Source: an uncultured Lachnospiraceae bacterium (GTDB taxonomy: Bacteria; Bacillota; Clostridia; Lachnospirales; Lachnospiraceae). Taken from it: a stretch of DNA of 64,000 bases. This document shows, piece by piece, positions 1 to 7,917 of this stretch. The notes below the pieces were generated by a model. That model ran no database searches, was not told the DNA's origin, and saw only the letters and a list, made by a program, of their open reading frames with translations. The first letter of the stretch is position 1. The number at the start of each line of letters is the position of its first letter. The stretch covers positions 1-64,000 of the forward strand of contig CANQCY010000004.1 of the NCBI GenBank assembly GCA_947591245.1, written 5' to 3'. Both the position numbers and the translations under genes were made by a program.

Positions 1-74
1 TTTTATTCCACCTTTTCACAAACTTCACATCAATAAATGTTTTTCTGTTTTTTTACTGACTTTCCGAGACTACA

Positions 75-362
75 CTATAAATTTCTATCCGCATCATCTA
101 ATTTACTAATATACTGATCGCAATACATCTTGTATTTTTTTCCTGTGGAAGTAGCAGAAGTATTATTCATTTTTCCAAATGCAGATACTTGATCAACAAA
201 TTCCTGTATTGCATCATGTGTTCGTCCCTCCATAAATCCCTGATCCAATAGCCCCAACAGAATATCTTGATACCTTTCAATTGCATCTTGCAATTCAGTA
301 TATTCATTCAATAAAAATTCCCCCATCTCACTAATATACTTATCCTCTACAATCAAATTCAC
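75..362 (-). CDS. YwqI-like (DUF5344-like) T7SS accessory protein
   Basis: Encodes 95 residues, predicted almost wholly helical, with no signal peptide or membrane segment. The start is a GTG whose bases overlap the stop of the preceding gene (GTGTGA), with a G-rich SD just upstream, so the two are probably translationally coupled. Size and position after a coiled-coil protein match the YwqI (DUF5344) member of the Bacillus ywqH-ywqI-ywqJ set, whose products assist a polymorphic LXG toxin exported by type VII secretion. The assignment is by architecture and neighbours, not a visible signature motif; it could simply be a divergent WXG100 relative. An SD-like AAAGGTGG lies near position 15 on the same strand, so a further gene, possibly the toxin, should start just off the left edge. 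Confidence 0.6.
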   Translation of the reverse strand: MNLIVEDKYISEMGEFLLNEYTELQDAIERYQDILLGLLDQGFMEGRTHDAIQEFVDQVSAFGKMNNTSATSTGKKYKMYCDQYISKLDDADRNL

Positions 363-763
363 ACTGCATCCCCCCTGTCTTTTTCTTGTTCTACCAATAT
401 GCTATATTGTCTTGACTGTTTTTTTAATTCATCAATTTCTCCTCTTTTTTCATCAATTTCCTTTTGAATTTTCCTCATTCCTCCATTCAAATCAACTAGT
501 GCAGCTTGATATTCTTTTCCTTTTGCGCAGTTAATTAAGCCAGAAAACAGATTTATTTTTATCATGTGTTTAAATTTCCCTGGCACTGATTGTAAAAACG
601 AATATGCAGACAAACCTGTTTCTTCCAATTTATCTCGTAAGCTTGCCATCTTGTTTTTTAGAGTTATCAATTCCTGAATCTCATCTTCTAACGTATTCAC
701 CTTAGAGACAATACTCAATATCTGAGATTGATATTTCGAAATCTTTTGGTCCTTATCATTCAT
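359..763 (-). CDS. YwqH-like (DUF5082-like) coiled-coil T7SS accessory protein
   Basis: About 134 residues, with a long N-terminal heptad-rich helix, a central hydrophobic stretch and a second charged helix rich in Glu, Lys and Arg. An upstream in-frame GTG at 772 lies too close to the SD; ATG at 763 has GAGG eight bases upstream and is preferred. The helix-turn-helix hairpin shape and the overlap with a YwqI-like partner suggest the DUF5082 family, which accompanies LXG toxins in T7SSb loci. It lies behind a terminator that follows the WXG100 gene, so it depends on read-through or its own promoter. No catalytic motif is visible. Confidence 0.6.
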   Translation of the reverse strand: MNDKDQKISKYQSQILSIVSKVNTLEDEIQELITLKNKMASLRDKLEETGLSAYSFLQSVPGKFKHMIKINLFSGLINCAKGKEYQAALVDLNGGMRKIQKEIDEKRGEIDELKKQSRQYSILVEQEKDRGDAV

Positions 764-774
764 GTCCTTCACCT

Positions 775-819
775 CTAAAAAATGTGGCTATCACACTACT
801 AATCGTCATGATAGCCACA
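775..819 (-). terminator. Rho-independent terminator after the WXG100 gene
   Basis: Perfect 11-bp inverted repeat (TGTGGCTATCA at 783-793, TGATAGCCACA at 809-819) with a 15-nt loop, followed on the minus strand by six T. It lies 18 bases beyond the WXG100 stop and separates that gene from the YwqH/YwqI-like pair. Confidence 0.85.
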
Positions 820-836
820 CGAATTTTCTTCTTGCG

Positions 837-1130
837 CTATCTTCCAATTGAATTGGCGCCATCTATGTCTCTCTGCTTTTCATTTTCACTATATTTTTTG
901 ATATATGTGGATATATCAGTTATAGCTTTTATCGCTGATTCCAATGCCTTTTTATGCACTGTTTCAAATTCGTTTAGAAACGCCTCTGCCGTTTTATTTT
1001 GCCATCCTTCCGCCAGTGTTTTATTTGTCGAGTTTAAACTGGTCAAGACATTTGAGATAGCTTCTGCTCCTTTCTGATATGTAGTGGAAGTGCTCTCCAG
1101 AACATCATAATCAATTTTGTTTGTTGCCAT
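837..1130 (-). CDS. WXG100 family (EsxA-like) T7SS substrate
   Basis: A 97-residue helical-hairpin protein of the standard WXG100 length. The central turn reads GWQNKTAEAF, so the classical W-x-G is W-x-N here, a variant tolerated in the family. Near the C terminus YSENE fits the Y-x-x-x-D/E export signal recognised by EssC-type ATPases. No signal peptide. SD GAGG precedes the ATG. The gene follows essC by 48 bases and is closed by a strong terminator. The function, a secreted dimer that also works as a structural export partner, is inferred from the family. Confidence 0.85.
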   Translation of the reverse strand: MATNKIDYDVLESTSTTYQKGAEAISNVLTSLNSTNKTLAEGWQNKTAEAFLNEFETVHKKALESAIKAITDISTYIKKYSENEKQRDIDGANSIGR

Positions 1131-1160
1131 AATTTCATCCTCGCTTTCTATTAATATTAT

Positions 1161-1181
1161 TAAACATATTTAATATGTTTA
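1161..1181 (-). repeat. AT-rich inverted repeat between essC and the WXG100 gene
   Basis: TAAACATAT and ATATGTTTA flank a 3-nt spacer. The hairpin overlaps the essC stop. It has no T-run and could mark an mRNA processing or stability point that lets the small substrate gene be expressed above the large ATPase gene; that role is inference. Confidence 0.5.
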
Positions 1182-4100
1182 TTTCAATGTTTTAATTTTA
1201 CTTACGCTCTCACCGTATATCCAAAACGCCTCATTTTCTTGTAGTTTCCTATCATATTTTTGCCTTGTCAACAAAGTCGCATCATACAATTTGATATCAC
1301 GAATATCCTCAAATATGATAAAATGAGGATTTTCAATAAACGGCTTCAAAAACTCCGGTGCACCATAGGATGGAATTTTCTCATTTTGCAAATCAGTAAA
1401 GATTACACAACATTTCAATCCTCTGTACTTCTTTTGAATGTCTTTATACAATTCAAGCAGTTCATCATTCTTTTCAATAAACTCACCCCATCCATCAGAC
1501 TGCACCACCAAAATAAGCGGTGGCATTTTATAAATTTTTGCCATACCCTCTACTGTGCGAATTGCCTGCCTCCTCTCCAATTCTTTTTTTACATCCAAAA
1601 GTATCTCTTGAAAATCTTCTTCTGATTTTGTATACATTTCTATATCAGAAGACTCGGAAAATTCATCAAACATCCCCATATAATTATCAAACACATAAAT
1701 CAAATAATGATTTTTCAAAAAAGCTTTCATTATGTATCTGAGGAACATCTGCGCTTTTTCGCCGCCAGAAATTCCTAATATTGTCTGCTTCAACCAGTCT
1801 ACTCTAACTGGTGCCACACCGGAAAAATTAATCCCCACCGAAAATTGATTCTGATCCGATATAAAACCATACATCTTTTCGTATACATCCTCTACCAAAA
1901 CTTCTGGAACTACCGGAATTGATATTGCTTTCTGCACACCTGAACTCCGATTAGCTTTTTCAATAAAGGCGTTGATGTTTTTAATTTTTTCCATTTCTTT
2001 TTCGCCTGAAAACGCTTTAAAACTTTGAGCTTCCAATATTTCCTTTTGGTATTCAACCAAACACCGTCCATGAATATTTTCTGGCCGCAGTCGTGAATAC
2101 CCGAATAACGTACTGTACTCTGACGTATCATTACAATTCAACGCAATTTTGGTTTCAAAATTTGATATATACTTAAATCCTATTCCCGCAGTCTGCGTAT
2201 TTGCTATTACTACTGTAATACCAACTGAAACTCCCTCCCTACATATAGGAAGAAGCGCATCTTCTTCTATAAGATACAACTCATTCAGCATTGTAAAATT
2301 ATCTATCAAGATTACAGCATGCGGAAGATCGTTATTTCCTGCTTCACAATACGAAACAAATGAACTCGCACCAGCCTCTAACAACTTTTCCTTTCTCCGC
2401 TTCATCTCTGCGTGTAACATTTGAAACAGATTTTTTAACTTTTCATCCTCCGATGCTGTTACTACGCCGCCTACGTGATTTAACCTTTCATAATTTTTCA
2501 AATACATAGATGCAAAATCTATAATGTAGATATTGACCTCATTGACTGTATATTTTGTAGACAAACAGCGAATTATCGTTTGCAGCAAATTAGTTTTTCC
2601 ACTTTGAGTCGAACCAATAATCAATACATTCTGCTCACTCAAATCAATAGAATACATCTCTTGTCTCTGATTATCCGGATCATCATAAATAGCCACATCT
2701 GCTACAACATGTTTTTCTTTCTTTAACAAATCATCCTCAGCTGGAAATTCAATTATCTCTCCCAAAGCTGCCAAGCAAATATTATTGATTTTTCTAAAAT
2801 TATTTGTAATGCAAAAATCTCTTATATACTGTACAGCTGCATCTAATTGCGTCTTATCTTCCTTTATGCTTTTCTGTTTCTTTTGATGATATATGGGCAT
2901 TCTCTTTCCTGATTTTGTTATCTCATATATTGTAAACTCTTTCATCCCAGAATCATCCGCATAAATTGAGGCACCGCTATACGCTGATTGGAATAATTCG
3001 AATATCTCATTATTCCCAACTTGAAGATAAGCTCGTCCAGGCTCTTTGATTTCTGCTGCCAGCGGTGATTTAAGCACCTCATTACTGTCTTGCTGGCTCT
3101 GCACTTTCAGGCACAGTTTGAACCTTGAATTACTCCATATCTGTTCATCTACCTGTCCGGACGGTTTCTGTGTAGCCAAAATCAGATGCACGCCCAAACT
3201 TCTCCCAATTCGTGCAGCGGAAATAAGCTCTTTCATAAATTCCGGCTGATCCGCTTTCAGTTCCGCGAATTCATCCACAACCAGAATTAAATGCGGCAGC
3301 GGCGTCTGTACCTGGCCTTTCCTGAATTTTTGGATATACTTATCTATATGGTTCACTTCTGCTTCCGCAAACAAACGCTGTCTTTTTTTCAGCTCTGCCT
3401 TGATTGACTTAAGCGACCGATCAATCTCTTTCCCATCTATGTTCGTTATCGTCCCGACCATATGAGGCAGATCCCGGAACTGGTTTGCCATGCCGCCACC
3501 CTTAAAGTCAATTATGACAAATCCTACTTCGTATGGGTGATATAAAGTCGCCATAGAGATAATATACGTCTGAAGAAGTTCAGATTTACCGGAGCCTGTT
3601 GTGCCAGCAACCAATCCATGCGGACCATGCGCTTTGTCATGCAGGTCAAGATATATCGTCGCATTTTTTGAGACGCCGATTGGCGCCGCCATCGACTGAT
3701 ACACTTTAGAGTACTTCCATCTCGCTGCCAAATCGATATCTTCTACTGCGATAATATTCAGCATTTCAAACAATGATATGCTTTTTGTCAAAGAACTCTC
3801 CAAAGAGATCTCTTCTGTGTACACAGGTGCAAGAAGTTGTATCATTGCATCAATATCCCGGTCAGAGACTGCATCATACGTAAATTCCTTCGTCTTTTTC
3901 ACATCACTAGTATCTACCAATCTTGCCATGCCAGAGCCAGTGCTTTCTATCAGATAATGGCATCCTTGCGCAATATCCGCTCTTGCATTGCCAAAAAACA
4001 CAAATGTCACGCCTATTTCACTTGCCGTCTCAATAAATCTTGATAAAGGATGATTCTTTAATCCATACTCGTCATATAAGAAAACCAAAATATGCGGTGC

Positions 4101-5672
4101 GCTGACCTTGCTTTGTTCACGGCCGGTCAACTCCTTGAATAAATACTCATATAGTACCGTTTTACTTGAATCGTCACATACAATATTATGAATCCCCAAT
4201 ACCTCGTTCTGAACATGAGGCAGCATCCGAAAGCGCAACACCTGTTTTTCATGTTCCGCCTCAGCAACAAAAAACATCTTTACATCCGAGTGATACTGCC
4301 GTGCGCATACATCCACGATAATATTTTTAAGAATATCAAATCTTGTCTTCTCATCTCCCACAATTCCTACAGCACCCGCATTTTTAAAATTACATACGAT
4401 CGGGGCATTGTCGATATATTTGTACTGTTCATGCAATTTAGACGGCTGCTCCTGCAAATCATCTTCTACCTCCAGCCTCTCCTGTTTTTTGTAATCAACT
4501 ACCCTGACTGCTTCCAATTTTCCTACGCCAAGCCGGATTTCAAGAAAATCTTCATCCGCCTTGCAACGGTCAAACAATTCATAGGAAAAAGATTTCATTT
4601 TCTCTATTTCCTGTTTTTCAGAAATGTATTTTGTCTCCAGGACAGATAATTCCTCTCGTCTTGCTTGGTTCAATTCACTCCGTTTTTTTTCTATGTACGC
4701 AGTATACTTGCTAATTCTGTCGTCAAACTGTTTTTTATAGTCTTTCCCGGCTTCTTTTACCCCAATGACAGCCGTGACAACTCCGGCGCCTGCGGAAACG
4801 ATGCTGAACAATATAAATGCACCGCCTCTAAACATTCCCATAATTATTGATGAGAGAACCATAATTAAAGATGGTAGTAATCTCGTAAGCAGATTATTTT
4901 TGGGTTTCTGGGGAACCGCTGGTGGGTCAAGCACTTCTATTTTCTCATCATCCAGCAAAATCATCACTCTGGAATTACGGTTAAACCGGGGATAGTCGCC
5001 TCTATAAGCAGCGTCCGTGTATGGAATCCCATTCTCACGCAGCTCATTCCTTATCTGTGTAAAAAGATTTTCATCTCGATAATAAAAGCTGAAATCTCCG
5101 ATAGAGAAAAAATCCCCATCTCCAATCTGCGCCCCATCTTTTACAACATTTCCATTATGATATACGCCATATGCCGCATTCTGGATCGAAAGAAGCAATC
5201 CACCGTTATGTTTCTTCAATGTTATTTTGTCATTTTGAGTATAAGGGCTACTTATTATAATATCATTTTCATAAGATGCGCCAATCGAAAACAGGTTCTT
5301 GGAAGCCAGATTATATCTTCTGTCATATATTTTATTTTCATAATCGAAATCCAACAAAAACTGAATGTGCATCGCTGCGCTGTCAGACTTCTGATAGCAT
5401 AATACCAACTCTGAACCATGGCCTATCGGGCTAGTCATTAGTTTTCTGACCTCATCGGCATGTATATATAAATTGTCAGAACATGTAATATTCCATACAT
5501 CGTTATCATCTTTATGGAACAGCAGCTCCACCGGTTCAAAAAACAGCTCCTTTCTGACGCGGACATCACAAGCATGCTCCGTGCCAAATCTTATCATCTT
5601 ATTCTCTGGAGAAACTTCTATTTCTTTATACAAATTTTTATTTAATATTGCGATTCGATATCTCTTTTCCAT
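1179..5672 (-). CDS. essC: FHA-domain EssC-type T7SS ATPase (FtsK/SpoIIIE family)
   Basis: About 1,497 residues, the usual EssC length. In order: two FHA-like beta domains (residues ~1-210), a pair of membrane segments (~262-305), a coiled linker, then three FtsK/SpoIIIE-type modules. The first has Walker A GTTGSGKS near residue 692 and Walker B ILVVDEFAEL; the second has GSTQSGKT near 1,024 with a hydrophobic VILIDNF strand; the third (GISGGEKAQ near 1,303) lacks the GKS/T core, as is usual for EssC D3. It is the membrane motor and substrate-recognition component of T7SSb. ATG at 5672 has AAGGAG seven bases upstream and overlaps the yukD-like stop, implying coupling. The gene is AT-rich compared with the housekeeping genes to the right. 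Confidence 0.93.
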   Translation of the reverse strand: MEKRYRIAILNKNLYKEIEVSPENKMIRFGTEHACDVRVRKELFFEPVELLFHKDDNDVWNITCSDNLYIHADEVRKLMTSPIGHGSELVLCYQKSDSAAMHIQFLLDFDYENKIYDRRYNLASKNLFSIGASYENDIIISSPYTQNDKITLKKHNGGLLLSIQNAAYGVYHNGNVVKDGAQIGDGDFFSIGDFSFYYRDENLFTQIRNELRENGIPYTDAAYRGDYPRFNRNSRVMILLDDEKIEVLDPPAVPQKPKNNLLTRLLPSLIMVLSSIIMGMFRGGAFILFSIVSAGAGVVTAVIGVKEAGKDYKKQFDDRISKYTAYIEKKRSELNQARREELSVLETKYISEKQEIEKMKSFSYELFDRCKADEDFLEIRLGVGKLEAVRVVDYKKQERLEVEDDLQEQPSKLHEQYKYIDNAPIVCNFKNAGAVGIVGDEKTRFDILKNIIVDVCARQYHSDVKMFFVAEAEHEKQVLRFRMLPHVQNEVLGIHNIVCDDSSKTVLYEYLFKELTGREQSKVSAPHILVFLYDEYGLKNHPLSRFIETASEIGVTFVFFGNARADIAQGCHYLIESTGSGMARLVDTSDVKKTKEFTYDAVSDRDIDAMIQLLAPVYTEEISLESSLTKSISLFEMLNIIAVEDIDLAARWKYSKVYQSMAAPIGVSKNATIYLDLHDKAHGPHGLVAGTTGSGKSELLQTYIISMATLYHPYEVGFVIIDFKGGGMANQFRDLPHMVGTITNIDGKEIDRSLKSIKAELKKRQRLFAEAEVNHIDKYIQKFRKGQVQTPLPHLILVVDEFAELKADQPEFMKELISAARIGRSLGVHLILATQKPSGQVDEQIWSNSRFKLCLKVQSQQDSNEVLKSPLAAEIKEPGRAYLQVGNNEIFELFQSAYSGASIYADDSGMKEFTIYEITKSGKRMPIYHQKKQKSIKEDKTQLDAAVQYIRDFCITNNFRKINNICLAALGEIIEFPAEDDLLKKEKHVVADVAIYDDPDNQRQEMYSIDLSEQNVLIIGSTQSGKTNLLQTIIRCLSTKYTVNEVNIYIIDFASMYLKNYERLNHVGGVVTASEDEKLKNLFQMLHAEMKRRKEKLLEAGASSFVSYCEAGNNDLPHAVILIDNFTMLNELYLIEEDALLPICREGVSVGITVVIANTQTAGIGFKYISNFETKIALNCNDTSEYSTLFGYSRLRPENIHGRCLVEYQKEILEAQSFKAFSGEKEMEKIKNINAFIEKANRSSGVQKAISIPVVPEVLVEDVYEKMYGFISDQNQFSVGINFSGVAPVRVDWLKQTILGISGGEKAQMFLRYIMKAFLKNHYLIYVFDNYMGMFDEFSESSDIEMYTKSEEDFQEILLDVKKELERRQAIRTVEGMAKIYKMPPLILVVQSDGWGEFIEKNDELLELYKDIQKKYRGLKCCVIFTDLQNEKIPSYGAPEFLKPFIENPHFIIFEDIRDIKLYDATLLTRQKYDRKLQENEAFWIYGESVSKIKTLK

Positions 5673-5944
5673 CACAGTTCTCCTTCAGCTATCATAATTT
5701 TTGTGCCGTTCATCACATTGTACTCACTTAGCAATTTGTTCCCCCGAAGCAGCGCAATCGGATTTTCTGTTTTAATATAGCACTTTTTTACATTTTCTGT
5801 GTCGATTCCTAGCCGGTATGCAGAATTTAAACTCACTACTAATTCATGTGCTGTGATAAAGAGCGGAATCTCCAAATCATGCGTTTCCACTTTGCCGTTC
5901 TTTTTTTTAATATTTAATATAACCACCGCCGTTTCGTTCCCCAT
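5672..5944 (-). CDS. YukD/EsaB ubiquitin-like T7SS protein
   Basis: A ~90-residue cytosolic protein with the alternating beta pattern of the ubiquitin-like YukD/EsaB family. It opens with a VVILNIKKKNGK strand and turn, continues with DLEIPLFITAHELVVSLN and ends NGTKIMIAEG. No membrane segment. Two tandem ATGs are present; the second (5944) has the better distance to AAGGAG. EsaB is a small required or regulatory component in T7SSb loci and usually neighbours essC, as here. Its place between the ParA-like ATPase and EssC makes the secretion assignment of this operon firm. Confidence 0.82.
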   Translation of the reverse strand: MGNETAVVILNIKKKNGKVETHDLEIPLFITAHELVVSLNSAYRLGIDTENVKKCYIKTENPIALLRGNKLLSEYNVMNGTKIMIAEGEL

Positions 5945-5954
5945 CATGATCTCC

Positions 5955-7007
5955 TTATATCAATAAAAACGCTATATTTCGAATACTGTCCTGTTTTCCA
6001 AAATCCTCAACGCTCATGTCTTCATATTCTGAAAAAAATTCCACATATTCGTCATTTTTGTATCGGCTGACATCCATGTCCGCTGCAAATTCTTTTTCAT
6101 TTTCTACAAATTTATTGCAGATAAACAAATATTTATCCGTACCGATATTGCTTATATTAGAAACCAACCGGTTCGTAGCGAACACACTGTTTTTTGTCGA
6201 TTCGGATACCACAATCACCTGATCTGACAAGCTTAGCATTTTAGCTTTTGCCGCATCAAAAATGGTATCTGCATCTACAACAATATAATCATATTCTCCA
6301 GACTCTTTTGCCCCTTCCGCAAGCATCCCATATACATGGTACTCAATGCCAAACGACATCAATGCTGCTTTCATAGGCGGCAAATAGAAAAATTTCTCTT
6401 TCCTCAACTCTCTGCTAATATCTCTATATATCGTTTTGGGCGGATTCGCCAATCTCGTATATATTCCTTGATTCAATATCGGCGAATCATCCTCCATATG
6501 CTGCTGAAAATTCTGCAGTCTGGATGCCTCTATGTATAACACCCGCTTGTACATATCACTAAGAGCCGACGACAAGCCCAACGCTATCGTTGTCTTCCCC
6601 ACGCCTCCTGCCGCTGACGTAACAAGAATAATTTTGGGATCATTCCCTCCCTCTTTGATCGGAACATTCAGGTTGCTGACGCCCGTTATCTCTAAAAAAA
6701 TTCCCTTCGCACTCGTATATTTGTATATTTCATGGACGTTTCCCGCTTTGCCAGAATCATTTTCTGGACTCTCCATCATCCGGAAAATATGCCCTATCTC
6801 ATGCCTCGCAATTTCTTCCTTATAAAAATCCTGTGAAATAATCAACACATCCATTTTCTGCAGACGGCTAAAAAACTGATCGAAAAAATCCTTGTCAGTA
6901 ATTATTTCTATATCTACCAGATCATGGAATTCGTATATAAATTTTGCCTGAATAGAAGCAATATACGAAAAATCATCATCTACAATAACAATTCTCGGCC
7001 TTTGCAC
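5955..7007 (-). CDS. CpaE/TadZ-like ParA-superfamily ATPase in the T7SS locus
   Basis: 350 residues, GTG start. The N-terminal ~100 residues look like a receiver fold (IVIVDDDF acidic pocket), but the expected phospho-acceptor strand reads DVLIISQDF, so the Asp is absent. From residue ~130 follows a MinD/ParA domain: ILVTSAAGGVGKTT is the P-loop, YDYIVVDADT the later acidic strand. The deviant Walker A signature lysine (KGGxGKT) is replaced by Ala. The layout resembles CpaE/TadZ proteins that place secretion machines at the membrane. Here it probably localises or organises the secretion complex; that is inference from fold and operon. Confidence 0.75.
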   Translation of the reverse strand: MQRPRIVIVDDDFSYIASIQAKFIYEFHDLVDIEIITDKDFFDQFFSRLQKMDVLIISQDFYKEEIARHEIGHIFRMMESPENDSGKAGNVHEIYKYTSAKGIFLEITGVSNLNVPIKEGGNDPKIILVTSAAGGVGKTTIALGLSSALSDMYKRVLYIEASRLQNFQQHMEDDSPILNQGIYTRLANPPKTIYRDISRELRKEKFFYLPPMKAALMSFGIEYHVYGMLAEGAKESGEYDYIVVDADTIFDAAKAKMLSLSDQVIVVSESTKNSVFATNRLVSNISNIGTDKYLFICNKFVENEKEFAADMDVSRYKNDEYVEFFSEYEDMSVEDFGKQDSIRNIAFLLI

Positions 7008-7025
7008 AATGACACCCCCATACTG

Positions 7026-7868
7026 TTACCGTTTCATAGAAGTTGCCAGCATCCTGTTCTGCCTGATCGCAGAGAGCAAACTGTTAAAAGAGCATCCTGG
7101 CTCTTCCAGCATTTGCATAATCGTTCTTATCTTTTCCTCCTGCATTAATGACGACTCCTTTATAATACAAGCCAAATCATTCCGAAGGCTGTTCTCCAAA
7201 TACATAATATCCGGATAACATCTGTTTTTGATCGGAACATATGTCAAATAAACCTGTCCATCCTGTGCATCAAGGTAAATCCGTTTCATTCTGGCGTCAA
7301 TTCCCACGTTAGATAAAAAGCCGTTTTCCTTGATCAGATCCACTTGATTCAATATATTTTCTACAATGCACATAAGTCGCGTCGAATCCAGCGAACACAG
7401 CATAACCTCAAATGATTTTAATTTCCCGACCATATAATATAAAGCGTCCTTGCCATTATATTTAATCAGTTTACATTTAAGCAACGATTTATTTCCTATA
7501 CTGTTGACCACTTTATATTCCGTAGATGCGAAACTTGCTTCGGAATCTAATATGTAAATAAAATCGTTTTGGCAAGAGATCTCATCTATGATATGATCTT
7601 CAATTAGCGCATTTGTTTGGTTTAATTTTTCCAAATCAAACTTCCCGATACTATGATGCTGTTCTCCTTTTCCATCTGCCTCATTTGTTTCTGAAATGAA
7701 ACTTCCAGAAAGCGACTCCCATTTTGCTGCCGGAGGAGGTACTGATGAAATAGTTTCTATGGAGATCGCTTCCACAGAAACAGGATCTATCAGGGAAGTA
7801 CCGCACCCGCTGCACACATTTGAACTATTTGGATTTTTCATTCCGCATCTCAAACAAAATCTGGCCAT
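7026..7868 (-). CDS. Zinc-ribbon protein with DUF6382-like domain
   Basis: About 280 residues. It begins with a zinc ribbon (CLRCGMKNPNSSNVCSGCG), then a linker and a ~190-residue domain. The run KRIYLDAQDGQVYLTYVPI and a later Leu-rich helix resemble DUF6382, a domain often found beside FHA modules. No membrane segment. The in-frame ATG at 7883 is part of the SD for ATG 7868 (AAAGGAAAAGTC), so 7868 is the likely start. EssB, the usual pseudokinase partner of EssC, is missing from the locus and this protein occupies its place, but I cannot show homology to EssB. Confidence 0.6.
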   Translation of the reverse strand: MARFCLRCGMKNPNSSNVCSGCGTSLIDPVSVEAISIETISSVPPPAAKWESLSGSFISETNEADGKGEQHHSIGKFDLEKLNQTNALIEDHIIDEISCQNDFIYILDSEASFASTEYKVVNSIGNKSLLKCKLIKYNGKDALYYMVGKLKSFEVMLCSLDSTRLMCIVENILNQVDLIKENGFLSNVGIDARMKRIYLDAQDGQVYLTYVPIKNRCYPDIMYLENSLRNDLACIIKESSLMQEEKIRTIMQMLEEPGCSFNSLLSAIRQNRMLATSMKR

Positions 7869-7917
7869 GACTTTTCCTTTCAATCCATAGTCTTTTTATA
7901 CCATCTGCACTCTTTTT

